From positions 199,545-263,544 of the forward strand of contig JASXSV010000002.1 in the NCBI GenBank assembly GCA_030674915.1: a stretch of 64,000 nt of DNA. Direction: 5' to 3'. Of the stretch, positions 30,842-41,032 are shown in pieces; position 1 is the first letter of the stretch, and every line of letters starts with the position of its first letter. This stretch comes from Candidatus Endonucleibacter bathymodioli (GTDB taxonomy: Bacteria > Pseudomonadota > Gammaproteobacteria > Pseudomonadales > Endozoicomonadaceae). The translations under genes were made by a program, and so were the position numbers. The notes below the pieces were generated by a model that was given only the letters and a program-made list of their open reading frames with translations, ran no database searches and had not been told where the DNA came from.

Positions 30842-33800
30842 CTAATTCTGTTGAAGAGTTTTTTGTTGGTTAACTAGTTGTTCAGCAGTATTAGCTTCGA
30901 CTACGAGAGTGTCAGCTATGAAGTCTGTATATGCGGAGGTTATGTCCGTTGTTATTTGTTTTGTGATGCTGTCCATGGTTGTGGCTAGTTTTTCATCATT
31001 TATGAGGGTGAGCTCCTTTTCTTTGGTGGCGCGTTTTAATTCTGTGATGGCATTAGTTAACTCGAGTGGTATAAACAGTGGGAGACTATTCTTGCTAAAG
31101 GTAGCATCTTTTTCTTTAGTATCGACGTGTCTCATTACGAACTCTAGCTTATTGTTACAATTTTTCGAACACACCACCTCCATTTTATTCTTTCCTTTAA
31201 TTGTAAATATTGGGGCTGGTGTGACATGAGGTCGTAGAGTAGGGAGAGGATATGCGGATAAGATACTATTCATTGTCTCAGCGGCCTGATATCCTTGTGC
31301 CGAGGGTGTAGATACGTTGACAGATTTACTGACCTCTTTGAGGCTTATCGAAATGGCTTCTTTTATATCTTCTATGATGGGGTCGACTGACAGCTCATTC
31401 ATTTTTGTGGAATCTAGCGGTAAGATGGAGTCTAACTTCTTTTCTCCATTATTGTTGAGTGGAGCGTTGCTCTTATTTATGGTGGCCGACCACTGATGCT
31501 TTCTAAAACTGGCCAGAGATTTACGTGTTTTGAGTATAAAGCTTCTTAGTTGAAGGCAGATTTTAGCTTGGGCATCCGTATAAGTTTGTATGGAGGATTT
31601 GTTTGTTGTGACCTCTTGTGTTTTGGTTCTTGCGAGGTCCATTGCTGTAGCTATATTGGCTGATAGGTTGCTAGCTTGGATAAGCGAATTTGTATTATCT
31701 ATGGTGGTTCCTGGTGGTGTCGTTCTACGATCAATATTAGTTATGTTTGCTTTCATGTTATTAATATATGATGCGTATGTATCATCTAAAGTCGTTGTGC
31801 TGGCATTGTGCTTACTTATGGTTTTTAATATAGGAATTATAACACTCCAGGACTCTGTAACCTGGGTGCGATTCTTTATGTGTGCTGGTAGTGTATTATT
31901 TGTATAGAAGGATAATAAAGATGGCAGATTATTTTCTATATAAGTGAATTGTTCTTCTTCTGAAGTCAGGCGCAGGAACCCTGCTGGCAATATCCGATTC
32001 TGATCTTCATTTGATATCAGAGAATTATGTAACTTTTGCTTGAGTTCTATGAGTTTAAAGTGTAGCTGTCGTTTTTGATCCGTCAGTTTTTCAGGACTAA
32101 GAATTGTTGTGAAATTTTCTTTCATCTTATTATATGCCGTGCGACTATGCTTATCTACTATGTTAATAGCTTCTGTATCCATCCAATGCTTTTCATTAGC
32201 GAATAGACTTTTGTATATGCTGTCAGTCTGCCCAATAATAGCTGAGTCCTCATGACTCTTCGTATAAGTAGTTGCATCTCTGCTGGCTATTTCAGCAAAA
32301 AGAAGTATCTTGGCATCAAGTTGATATATCTCTTCGGCAATAATATATTTTTGAAGAGCATCAAGTGCCGCCGTGTATTGTTTCTCTTGCATAGAACTTT
32401 TTAGGGTGTTGCATGATTTTTCAGCAGCAGCCGTTAATCTTTTTATTTGTGTATCTCTGGTTAAATCGTTAGTTAATAGAGTGTCTAGTGGTTGTTTAGA
32501 AAGCTCACTAAGCATACTTTTAACCTTTGAATTATGTATTGATTTTAATTCTTTTTCTAGATTTGCGCTAGCTGTTATTACGGAAGTGTTGCTTGTATCA
32601 TAATTGTTAATTAGCTCCTTAATGCGTGTATTATCAGGACCCTGGTGTTTCTGTTTTATTTTTTTTATGTCATCATCTGTGACAGTTAAATATATACTCT
32701 GTAGTGTATAAGGCTCTTCACTGGAGCGAGTACCTCGGCCCAGCCATTGTTCAACTAAGTCGAAGCGTCCATATTCGGTTGACCCGAACACGCCGGTTAT
32801 CATGAAAGCAGTATCTAAACCTTGAATAGGGTCAGAGCCAACACCCTGGTCAAGGGTTAAGGTGTTATCCATTTTGGGGGCGCCGGTAGAGCGAAGGAGT
32901 TTGTTCTCAGCATTAGTGAGAGCTCCTCCGTATGCGTGTTTATTGTTATACCTAGGGTTGTTTTTATCATAAAGCATAGATTTGCCATCATCATTTATAT
33001 AGCCCATTTTAAAACTGTCAGCATGGTCACTCCACTTATTGCTCCGAGCTTTGGACATTAAGTCGCCCCAATGCTTACCGGTATTACTATGAAGGTTTTG
33101 TGCCTTATCTTCGTTTTCAGCTGTGTCCAGTATTGTCACTCCTTGGGTGGACGATAGATGATTGACGACTTCAATGGCGGCACTCTCATCGTTAGAAACA
33201 CGTAATATTCTGGCTCTAGATATTCTGGAGCTTGCTCTGAGCCGTGTTGTTAATATATTTTCTTGTAATTCACTAGCTGTTTCTGAGTGAGAGCCTTTTT
33301 GGGCAATAATAGCTCCCATAAGAGGTGTGCCTTTGGTGGCTGAGAGGCCAGTGAATATGAAAGAGTTACTAACGACACCTGTAAATGCTTCGGTAAGATC
33401 GTGTGCTTTAATGCTAGAGTCATTTGGTAGTGTGCTATTGACATTTTCAAGTATTTCATTTTCATCAGATTTTGTGTAAGGCAATATGCCTGATATGCAC
33501 TCATCTCCGAATAGTACGCCATTAATAAGAGAATCATTTATTTCGTTTAGTAATTTTTTGGCCTCTGCAGGAGTATTGCTGTCTTGTAATGCTGTCGTTA
33601 CTCCATGTTGTAAAACTTGGAACTCTGAAAATGAAAGTAAGCATGCACTTCTATTTTTTTGTATTTCATTGTTTATTTCAGTGTCTACTGTTTTTTTATT
33701 AATTCCTAGTAATTGATTCTGAATAGATTTCAAATGTTGTGTATTATGCCACCATGTTTTTTTATCGTTAGAGTGTTTAAGTTCCTGAATGATCTGTATT

Positions 33801-36800
33801 TGTTGTAACTGCCGTTCTTGACGCTGTTCATTTAAGCCTATAGCCTGATATAATTGTTTGGCGTTATTGTCTGGGGCTATAATAAGAATAGGACGGCGGC
33901 GTTGGTTTTCTGGAGGGGTTGTAGACATCGAGTTGATTGAGCTTGACACCATTGCTTCTAGGCATAGGCTTTTACCACCCCCAGTGCCTTCCATTAAAAA
34001 CATACTATCTTTTTGGTTATTAATAATGGCATTGGACTGCCTCAGCATTAAGTCAGGTACAGCCTTTAATTGGTTCGGGCGAAGTTGGATATTGCGATCT
34101 TCTAGAAACTCATATAAAGAGCAGCTTGTGGCATTTTCTGTAGTGCCAACAGCATCAAGAGTGCTTAATATTCCAGTAATGTGTGTGGTTATTTTTGCAA
34201 GATTTATATTTAGATTCTGAGCTAGCTTCTTGAACCTACCAGGTTCACTTAGTCTAATGGTCTCAAGGGCGGCAAGATCTGCTTCATGTTTTGTTAACAT
34301 TTTATTGCAGACAGCAATCTGGTTAGCAGTCCAGTTTAATTGTCCTAGATGCCACATGTTTTGTGAGTATGCTAATTGATCTGCATCATGAGAGAAGGTA
34401 GGACCTTTTCCCTGAATCCATAGCTTTCTTGCATCATCAACATCACTAAGGTTCATGGGGGACGTTTTGAGAGTGTTTTTTAATGTTTCGTATATTTGAG
34501 AGCTCGCCATTGATAAACTATTTTTATGTGAGCTAAGTTTACTATGGATTCTCTTAATGGCTAGGATATTATCGTCAAGGTTCTTGTCTTTTGCGCTAAC
34601 GTTAATAGTGGCTGCATCGTATGTTTCTGCTTGTTTAAGAAATCCGTATTTAAATTTGGTATTACATGCCTCCATATGATGGATTAGATCATCATTATCT
34701 TCATTCTTCAGGTGTTCTATATACTCTTGCTCGCAAAGTTGAAACGCTGGTGTTAAGGAGGATGCAGGGAAGTTGTTATTCGATCGTGTGGCGTGAATTA
34801 TTTTAAAGGTGGAGCCGTGTTGTTGTGAATTTAGTTTTTTCTGTAGTTGAATAATGGCAGGATGGTTCGTGTAGACTGCACCCTTTGGCAGTTGAGTGGT
34901 ATGTTTTACTTCGAACAAACTGTATGCATCTGAATTTTTCATACTGGCAATAGTAAGTTTGTTTATTTCATAGCGCACATTATTCAGAGCTTTGCTTTTG
35001 TTGCTTGTGGTCATCCATGAAAAGCCATTGGTAAGTTTTTGAATCATACCCTTATCACAAAATGTTCTAAACTTGGTTAAAGCAGATGCATCTTGTGTAA
35101 GTTTACGTAAGTCGCAATAAGCTTTAAATGCCTGTTTAATCTCTTCTGTTGGCTGCGTGCCCTGGGTGATGGATTTAGCGTTTGTAGCAGCCGCAAGTTT
35201 AATGTAACCTGATATTTTTTGCTCAGCATGATGATCTGGTGTTTGTGCGCCAACGGGCCTGCAGCGCCATTGATCCTGATCATTTAACGTGTACAAGTAG
35301 CAGGTGTCGTCATCTATATAAAGGAGTCCTTCGCTTTCGTTGCCTGTTGTTTTATCCTTGTTGACGATAGGAATATATGAAGCTGTAGCATCTTTAAATG
35401 GTATTGTCACATTGGGATGGTTGAGGAGGAATGCAGGTGATACCTCCCAGGTAGAGCCTCTGAGCTCCAAAATTTCAATGGGATTACCTTCCATATTGGT
35501 ACGAAAGGTAATTCCCTGATCCGTAAAGTTATTGTTTTTGTCTAAATTAATGTATACATCGCCAGTAGCTGTAAATTTTATTGCACTTAGATCTTTGTTG
35601 AAAGCCTGCCTCAATACACCAGAGGTAAGAGTTAGTAGATCTTCTCCACTGTCAGAGTTTGTAGATAAGGATTTAAATATAGCGAGTTGTGTGTTCTTGA
35701 ATTTATCCAGGGTTTCTTGCTCGTCATGATCTTTTTTGATGAGTTTATTGTTTTTTTGTGTCGGCGTGCTAGTGGTGACACCGCGGAGAAATATTTCTGG
35801 TTTTGTAGATAGAGAGTTTTCTATCTGAATAAAAGCATCTACGCTATTAGCGAGGGCGTCAGATTTTGACATGCCTTCCTTTGTTTTGTCAGTTGTATGA
35901 TAATCTTTTAAATGTGGTAATATGCCGGAGTCACCTGAGGCTATGTCATCCATTGTGGCTTTTAAAAAAGAAGCGACAGTGTACTGTTGTCGAATATCAA
36001 ACTCATTAAGGAGGCGACGTATGGATCTCTGAGTATATAACTGATATACGCTGTTTTCTAAAGTGGTTTTGTTTGGTAGAACAACTTTCTTTAATGCAAT
36101 AATGTTTTCTAGCCATCTTTTTGATAACTCTGGATTTTTTTTAAATAATACCTTGATCTCATCTGTTTCTGAGGTGCAGTTGTGATCTGTTATTTTTTTA
36201 TTGAGATTTGAATAGGAGTTGTCCTGGGTTTGTATAATTTCTTTTGCTCTTGCAGACCCTATTTTTGTAGAGAAATGAGTATCTATTTCCGTTTCTGTAA
36301 TCTTGCAATAGTCAGTAATCCATTTTTTTGCATTTGTGGAAATGTACGAGGATTTTTTCTTTCCGTGTTTATCATTACCCCAGTTTTCTGGGTTGACTAG
36401 GTTGATGAATTTTTGAGATTCACTGCGTAAGTTTCTTAATGTGTCTGGATCTGCGTCTTTGCTATGTTTATACAAATGAATACGCATGGCAGTTAATGAT
36501 GCTGCAATTACTTTCCCACTTAAATATCCATTTATATGTGGGTTTTGATCTTCGATATCGTTCTTTGTACTCGACGTCAGATGAGGTGTAAGTACTACTT
36601 GGTTTATACTAGACCATGTTTCTGAGGCCTTAAACTCTGGAGTCATTAGATGACGTGTAATTGCAGATTCGAATGTACTGGCAGGCAAGGATTCATGTTT
36701 TTTATTTATAACATCAGTAATGCATGAATGTGTGCTTTTTCCAGAGTCATTCTGTTTCTGTGTGGTTGCCGTAATGGAGCTAATGTTATTATATGCGTCA

Positions 36801-39800
36801 CTGCTTCCCTTTTCATTTGTAAAAAGTTTGTTTTCAGTGCAAGAAGTACTGTCAAATATGTTTTTAGATATGGTAGTTACTCTATCGGTGTATTCTGTGC
36901 GCTCTTTTTGTCTTAATTTGGAAAAATCAGATGTGAGTGATGATATCAAGGTGATATGTTGATTCTCATTTCCATCCTCATCAGGGGACGTATTTTCTTG
37001 ATGTTCAACTTCTATTTTGTTGACAAGTTCTGAGATTTGGTTGAGGTCATCATTTAGATTACTTTCATATTTTCTTAATAGTACCATTTTATCTTTGTTA
37101 GTTTCTAAGTGGTCTGGTGGTATATCCATAGTTGAACTTGGTGATGTATAGTTGTCCTCTATAGTAGATAACTCATGTTGTGTTTTATGCCAGGTAATGG
37201 TTATATTTTTCACTAATTGATTAATATTCTTAGCATATTCGGTGAAATGAGCAGACACGGGGCCAGATTTCTCATGGGCAGTGAGTTCGTTTGATATGCT
37301 GTTTGCTAGTGTCTCACTATCATCCGCATAATGACGCATGCTGGAGGCGAAATCGTTAGTTGAGCTCAGTATTAATTTGTCTTTTTCGGCCTTCGCGTGT
37401 TCTTCTTCTTTGGCCTTCGCGGCCTTCTCGGCCGTCTCTTTATCTGCTTGTTCTTGCGCTAATTTGTCTTTTTCGGCCTTCGCGTGTTCTTCTTCTTTGG
37501 CCTTCTCGGATTGCTCTGCTTTATCTTTCTCTAATTTTTCTGCTGCGGCCTTCTCGGCCTTCTCGGTCTCTGCTTTTTCCGCTAATCTTTCTTCTTCGGC
37601 CTTCGCGTGTTCTTCTTCTTTGGCCTTCTCGGATTGCTCTGCTTTATCTTTCTCTAATTTTTCTGCTGCGGCCTTCTCGGTCTCTGCTTTTTCCGCTAAT
37701 CTTTCTTCTTCGGCCTTCGCGTGTTCTTCTTTTTTGGCCTGCTCGGATTGCTCTGCTTTATCTTTCTCTAATTTTTCTGCTGCGGCCTTCTTGGTCTTCT
37801 CGGCCTCTGCTTCTTCCGCTAATCTTTCTTCTTCGGCCTTCGCGGCCTTCGCGGCCTTCGCGGTCTTCTCGGCCTCTGCTTCTTCCGCTAATCTTTCTTC
37901 TTCGGCCTTCTTGGTCTTCTCTTTCTCTGCTTGTTCTTGCGCTAATTTTTCTTTTTCGGCATTCTTCTCGGCGTTATCTTTGTCTACTATTTCTTCTTCG
38001 GCCTTCGCGGTTTCTTCTTGCTCTTGAATCTCAGCGGTATTGATAAGAGTAGCAATGAGCTTGTCTGCTTCGGATAAAGTTTTTTCTGCGAGTTCTTTTA
38101 AATCTTTAGTATCATTGTTATCGTTAATCTGTGCTATGGCGCTGAATATCCCCCTCTTTTTCTCAGGTAACTGTTCTTGTAGTCTTTTCAATTTTTCTAT
38201 ATTGTTGATGTTTTCTTCTATTGTAAAAAACAAGTATCCTGATTGCTCGGTGATAAGCTTAGATACCTTTTGCGCTTGTTCTATCTGTTCATTTGCGAGT
38301 ATTTCTTTTTTACTTGCAATGGTTTCTTTTTCAGCTGCAGTATTAATGTCGTTTGTGAGCTGTTCATTCTTTATAGTGAGTTCACCTATATTATTTTTAT
38401 ATTTTTCAATATCAATAAGGTTGTTTGAAATATGTTGTGCTATCACTATTATGTTATTTGTTGTTTCTGTGGGTGTTGTGTCATTGCTTTGAAGTGCCTG
38501 TATTACTTCTTTTACTTCAAGTATTGTGTTTTGCTCGGTTATGTTGTCATTTTGCAGAGCATCACGCAGCTTTTGTATCATGCTATCAGTGTAAGTTGTT
38601 GTTCCCTTTATTTCCAATAATGACTCGGCGAGTGTATTGTTTTTGTTTTCTGCAGTAGTTAGTGCTGTTTGGAGATTCTGTTTTTGTTCGGAATTATCAT
38701 CAATCTTTTCAAACATTCTTAATGCGCTTTTGGCGCAGGTGCTAATGTTTGCGGCTGAATCCTTCATGTTAGTTATTATAGAGTCATCTGGTGTATTCTC
38801 TGGCATAATGTTTTTCAATTCAGATTGTACGCGTTCAATATTTTCTATAATATCCTTTATATCATAGTTAGTGTTTTCTCCTTCTCCTTCTCCTTCTCCT
38901 TCTGGTTTATTTCTGTTAGCGATGCTAGTGAGAAGGGTGTTTCTTATATCGGTTGTCTGCTTATTTAGCTTAGTTAAGTAAGCTGGAATGGTATCTGGAT
39001 TGTTATGTATATCTTGCATCTGTTCTTTTAGTTTATTTAATTCATTCACTACGGAATCATGAGCGTTGCCTTCTTTGATTGATGTTTCCTCCAGCGCATG
39101 TATTTTATTTTGTAGTTCTTTGAACGTGTTAATATCGTTTTCGGATGTGTTAATGTAACCTTGTGTTTTATCTAATGATAGAGTTAAATCTTGAATCGCT
39201 GCTGTAGTGAGGTCATTACTGGTAGAGTGCTCATCGCTAGCATCTGTAAGTATCTGGCGTGCCGAAGTTATATTCTCGGTGGCGGCTTGGATGTAGGTAT
39301 CGGATTGCGCGTGATTGGAGTGGGCTTGTTTGATGTTTTCCAAGGCTTGTTCTTTTAAAGAATTAATCTCTTTAATTTGATGTGTAATGGTGTTAGGTAT
39401 CTGTTCCATATCAGATAATTGGTTTTGTAGCTCTTGGAGAGTAGTGTTTGCTTTCGTTATGGAGGAAAGGTTTTCTAGCCCTAGTTCAAGTTCTTTTACT
39501 ATTTTTTTAAGAATATCCAGGTATTTTTTATTGATGCCTGACAGAGGGTCATTGTTTTCTGTGATGTTTTCAATCTTTGCTAATATGTCTTTGATCTCTG
39601 CATTTAAGTCATAAGTATCTTTATTTTCTAAGATATCTCCTAAAGTATTTTGGATTGCATTTAGTTGCACAGTAACTGTGTCTGGCGGACATTCATCGGT
39701 TGACGTAGCTATCGATTGTGTTTCTTCCTTTTTCGGAGTTGTTGTTATTGTGGATCTTAGGTTATCATTCTCTGCTGTTTGCTTTTTCAGCTCTGCTTCT

Positions 39801-41032
39801 ATATCTTGCTTATCTTTTTTTGCTTGGGCAATCTGTTTTTCCGTGTTTTGGAGTTTTTCAGCGTGTTCGGCCATGATGGCCTGTGTATACTTGTTGATAT
39901 CGGATATGGCTTTTTCTGTGAGATCTCTCTTAGTTTTTGCTGCGCTTAGCTGTTGAGATAAATCTGTGGCGCTTTCGTCAGTTTGGGATTCTGTGCTTAC
40001 AGGTTGGACTGTTTTTTGTTTACTAGGCTTTAGTTCAGACTCGCCTTGCATAAGGTCTATCTGGGTACTATTGTGATCGATTGTCTCTGGCTGATGACTA
40101 GGGCTTGGTGATAATGGAAGAGATTGAGGCATTAACATCGACAATGGATTAGATATTACAAACTGTGGTAATAGATTCTGCAAGCCCATAGGGCCTTCTG
40201 GTTGTGGTTGTTGTTTCATGTATTGGGCCATTGGGGAAAATAACAACGGTAAACCCTGGCCAGCGGGTAGTGGTTGTGACGGAAGCATATGAAAGCCGTG
40301 TTGTTGCGGCGTGGTGGGATTGGGATGCTGTAAACTTGGTTGAAGCATTGGTTGAGGCATTGGTTGGAGCATTGGTTGAGGAATTGCTTCTTGATCTTGC
40401 CAATTCATTGCAGGGTTATTCCATTGCTGGGGGATCGGTGTGTCCTTCCAGGCTAATAAATCATTTAATCTAACGGGCATGGGCTGTATGATAGGGTGCA
40501 TTATAGATTCTATAATATGCTGTGGTGCAGTACCATTAGGCATTTGCATTGCAAGTTGTGACAGTTGCTGTTGCTGCGTTCCTAAAGCGTTTAATAGGCC
40601 AAATGTGATATTGTTTTGATGTTGAGAAATTCGGCTCATGATATCCGTGTACCGATTTTGTACGGCAGGGTGGCGAGGGAAATCTTTAAGGCTTATGGGT
40701 GGGCTACCATCCCTCGGCTGAAAAATGATTTCAAATTTACCTTGTGATTTACCTAATATTGCAGGGAGAGCCGAGCATTGACTGCCAATATTGTTAATGT
40801 TTTGCATTGACAACTGCATTTCTTTTGGGAGATATTGAGCATCAGGTGTGTGTATTGATGGGTTTCTGTCGGCTACTGGTGTGCCAGAGAGGGGGGTGCT
40901 AAATTGAGGAATACTTGGTTTAACCAAGTCAGGGTTTTGCGTAGCGATATTTTGTGTATTTGGGCCTATAGGCTTTGTCTCTGACGGTGGTATTACGTTG
41001 TTGTTGTTGTTGTTGGGGCCTATGGTGTTCAT
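30842..41032 (-). CDS. Giant coiled-coil protein with SF2 helicase-like ATPase, 3396 residues (giant B)
   Basis: First gene of the giant pair. It has the same architecture as giant A: Asn-rich start, an N-terminal domain sharing the FQP-GSP pattern with A, a Gln/Pro/Met-rich stretch (about 170-330), coiled coil (about 360-1350) including an Ala/Glu/Lys repeat block (about 1000-1220), a beta-rich part around 1800-2070 (PAIIQLQKKLNSQQ aligns with SVLILQHRANKQ of A), then the ATPase. Motifs: LRPNQLKAVPDLM (Q-like), Walker A EGTGGGKS (about 2349), ILIIAPDN (Ia), GDECISG (about 2509), TGLSATKG (III, about 2562) and EQWLGRGTRS (VI, about 2764). The C-terminus is helical. No signal peptide. It is divergent from the type I secretion genes across a 1.06-kb gap. 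Whether it is exported is unknown. Confidence 0.88.
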   Translation of the reverse strand: MNTIGPNNNNNNVIPPSETKPIGPNTQNIATQNPDLVKPSIPQFSTPLSGTPVADRNPSIHTPDAQYLPKEMQLSMQNINNIGSQCSALPAILGKSQGKFEIIFQPRDGSPPISLKDFPRHPAVQNRYTDIMSRISQHQNNITFGLLNALGTQQQQLSQLAMQMPNGTAPQHIIESIMHPIIQPMPVRLNDLLAWKDTPIPQQWNNPAMNWQDQEAIPQPMLQPMPQPMLQPSLQHPNPTTPQQHGFHMLPSQPLPAGQGLPLLFSPMAQYMKQQPQPEGPMGLQNLLPQFVISNPLSMLMPQSLPLSPSPSHQPETIDHNSTQIDLMQGESELKPSKQKTVQPVSTESQTDESATDLSQQLSAAKTKRDLTEKAISDINKYTQAIMAEHAEKLQNTEKQIAQAKKDKQDIEAELKKQTAENDNLRSTITTTPKKEETQSIATSTDECPPDTVTVQLNAIQNTLGDILENKDTYDLNAEIKDILAKIENITENNDPLSGINKKYLDILKKIVKELELGLENLSSITKANTTLQELQNQLSDMEQIPNTITHQIKEINSLKEQALENIKQAHSNHAQSDTYIQAATENITSARQILTDASDEHSTSNDLTTAAIQDLTLSLDKTQGYINTSENDINTFKELQNKIHALEETSIKEGNAHDSVVNELNKLKEQMQDIHNNPDTIPAYLTKLNKQTTDIRNTLLTSIANRNKPEGEGEGEGENTNYDIKDIIENIERVQSELKNIMPENTPDDSIITNMKDSAANISTCAKSALRMFEKIDDNSEQKQNLQTALTTAENKNNTLAESLLEIKGTTTYTDSMIQKLRDALQNDNITEQNTILEVKEVIQALQSNDTTPTETTNNIIVIAQHISNNLIDIEKYKNNIGELTIKNEQLTNDINTAAEKETIASKKEILANEQIEQAQKVSKLITEQSGYLFFTIEENINNIEKLKRLQEQLPEKKRGIFSAIAQINDNNDTKDLKELAEKTLSEADKLIATLINTAEIQEQEETAKAEEEIVDKDNAEKNAEKEKLAQEQAEKEKTKKAEEERLAEEAEAEKTAKAAKAAKAEEERLAEEAEAEKTKKAAAEKLEKDKAEQSEQAKKEEHAKAEEERLAEKAETEKAAAEKLEKDKAEQSEKAKEEEHAKAEEERLAEKAETEKAEKAAAEKLEKDKAEQSEKAKEEEHAKAEKDKLAQEQADKETAEKAAKAKEEEHAKAEKDKLILSSTNDFASSMRHYADDSETLANSISNELTAHEKSGPVSAHFTEYAKNINQLVKNITITWHKTQHELSTIEDNYTSPSSTMDIPPDHLETNKDKMVLLRKYESNLNDDLNQISELVNKIEVEHQENTSPDEDGNENQHITLISSLTSDFSKLRQKERTEYTDRVTTISKNIFDSTSCTENKLFTNEKGSSDAYNNISSITATTQKQNDSGKSTHSCITDVINKKHESLPASTFESAITRHLMTPEFKASETWSSINQVVLTPHLTSSTKNDIEDQNPHINGYLSGKVIAASLTAMRIHLYKHSKDADPDTLRNLRSESQKFINLVNPENWGNDKHGKKKSSYISTNAKKWITDYCKITETEIDTHFSTKIGSARAKEIIQTQDNSYSNLNKKITDHNCTSETDEIKVLFKKNPELSKRWLENIIALKKVVLPNKTTLENSVYQLYTQRSIRRLLNEFDIRQQYTVASFLKATMDDIASGDSGILPHLKDYHTTDKTKEGMSKSDALANSVDAFIQIENSLSTKPEIFLRGVTTSTPTQKNNKLIKKDHDEQETLDKFKNTQLAIFKSLSTNSDSGEDLLTLTSGVLRQAFNKDLSAIKFTATGDVYINLDKNNNFTDQGITFRTNMEGNPIEILELRGSTWEVSPAFLLNHPNVTIPFKDATASYIPIVNKDKTTGNESEGLLYIDDDTCYLYTLNDQDQWRCRPVGAQTPDHHAEQKISGYIKLAAATNAKSITQGTQPTEEIKQAFKAYCDLRKLTQDASALTKFRTFCDKGMIQKLTNGFSWMTTSNKSKALNNVRYEINKLTIASMKNSDAYSLFEVKHTTQLPKGAVYTNHPAIIQLQKKLNSQQHGSTFKIIHATRSNNNFPASSLTPAFQLCEQEYIEHLKNEDNDDLIHHMEACNTKFKYGFLKQAETYDAATINVSAKDKNLDDNILAIKRIHSKLSSHKNSLSMASSQIYETLKNTLKTSPMNLSDVDDARKLWIQGKGPTFSHDADQLAYSQNMWHLGQLNWTANQIAVCNKMLTKHEADLAALETIRLSEPGRFKKLAQNLNINLAKITTHITGILSTLDAVGTTENATSCSLYEFLEDRNIQLRPNQLKAVPDLMLRQSNAIINNQKDSMFLMEGTGGGKSLCLEAMVSSSINSMSTTPPENQRRRPILIIAPDNNAKQLYQAIGLNEQRQERQLQQIQIIQELKHSNDKKTWWHNTQHLKSIQNQLLGINKKTVDTEINNEIQKNRSACLLSFSEFQVLQHGVTTALQDSNTPAEAKKLLNEINDSLINGVLFGDECISGILPYTKSDENEILENVNSTLPNDSSIKAHDLTEAFTGVVSNSFIFTGLSATKGTPLMGAIIAQKGSHSETASELQENILTTRLRASSRISRARILRVSNDESAAIEVVNHLSSTQGVTILDTAENEDKAQNLHSNTGKHWGDLMSKARSNKWSDHADSFKMGYINDDGKSMLYDKNNPRYNNKHAYGGALTNAENKLLRSTGAPKMDNTLTLDQGVGSDPIQGLDTAFMITGVFGSTEYGRFDLVEQWLGRGTRSSEEPYTLQSIYLTVTDDDIKKIKQKHQGPDNTRIKELINNYDTSNTSVITASANLEKELKSIHNSKVKSMLSELSKQPLDTLLTNDLTRDTQIKRLTAAAEKSCNTLKSSMQEKQYTAALDALQKYIIAEEIYQLDAKILLFAEIASRDATTYTKSHEDSAIIGQTDSIYKSLFANEKHWMDTEAINIVDKHSRTAYNKMKENFTTILSPEKLTDQKRQLHFKLIELKQKLHNSLISNEDQNRILPAGFLRLTSEEEQFTYIENNLPSLLSFYTNNTLPAHIKNRTQVTESWSVIIPILKTISKHNASTTTLDDTYASYINNMKANITNIDRRTTPPGTTIDNTNSLIQASNLSANIATAMDLARTKTQEVTTNKSSIQTYTDAQAKICLQLRSFILKTRKSLASFRKHQWSATINKSNAPLNNNGEKKLDSILPLDSTKMNELSVDPIIEDIKEAISISLKEVSKSVNVSTPSAQGYQAAETMNSILSAYPLPTLRPHVTPAPIFTIKGKNKMEVVCSKNCNNKLEFVMRHVDTKEKDATFSKNSLPLFIPLELTNAITELKRATKEKELTLINDEKLATTMDSITKQITTDITSAYTDFIADTLVVEANTAEQLVNQQKTLQQN
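37378..38020 (-). repeat. Coding tandem repeats, Ala/Glu/Lys-rich block of giant B
   Basis: At least three near-identical 114-123-bp units (a marker word recurs at 37507, 37630 and 37744; the 9-bp difference is one in-frame block), flanked by shorter versions. They code a TolA-like charged helix with KAEEERLAEKAE and AAAEKLEKDKAEQS motifs. The near identity in DNA shows recent expansion and makes length variation between strains likely. Confidence 0.9.

Noticed and set aside
37338..38043. Two long overlapping plus-strand open frames inside giant B
   Set aside because: They mirror the Ala/Glu/Lys coding repeat on the other strand; low-complexity DNA keeps antisense frames open. No ribosome site or protein-like composition.
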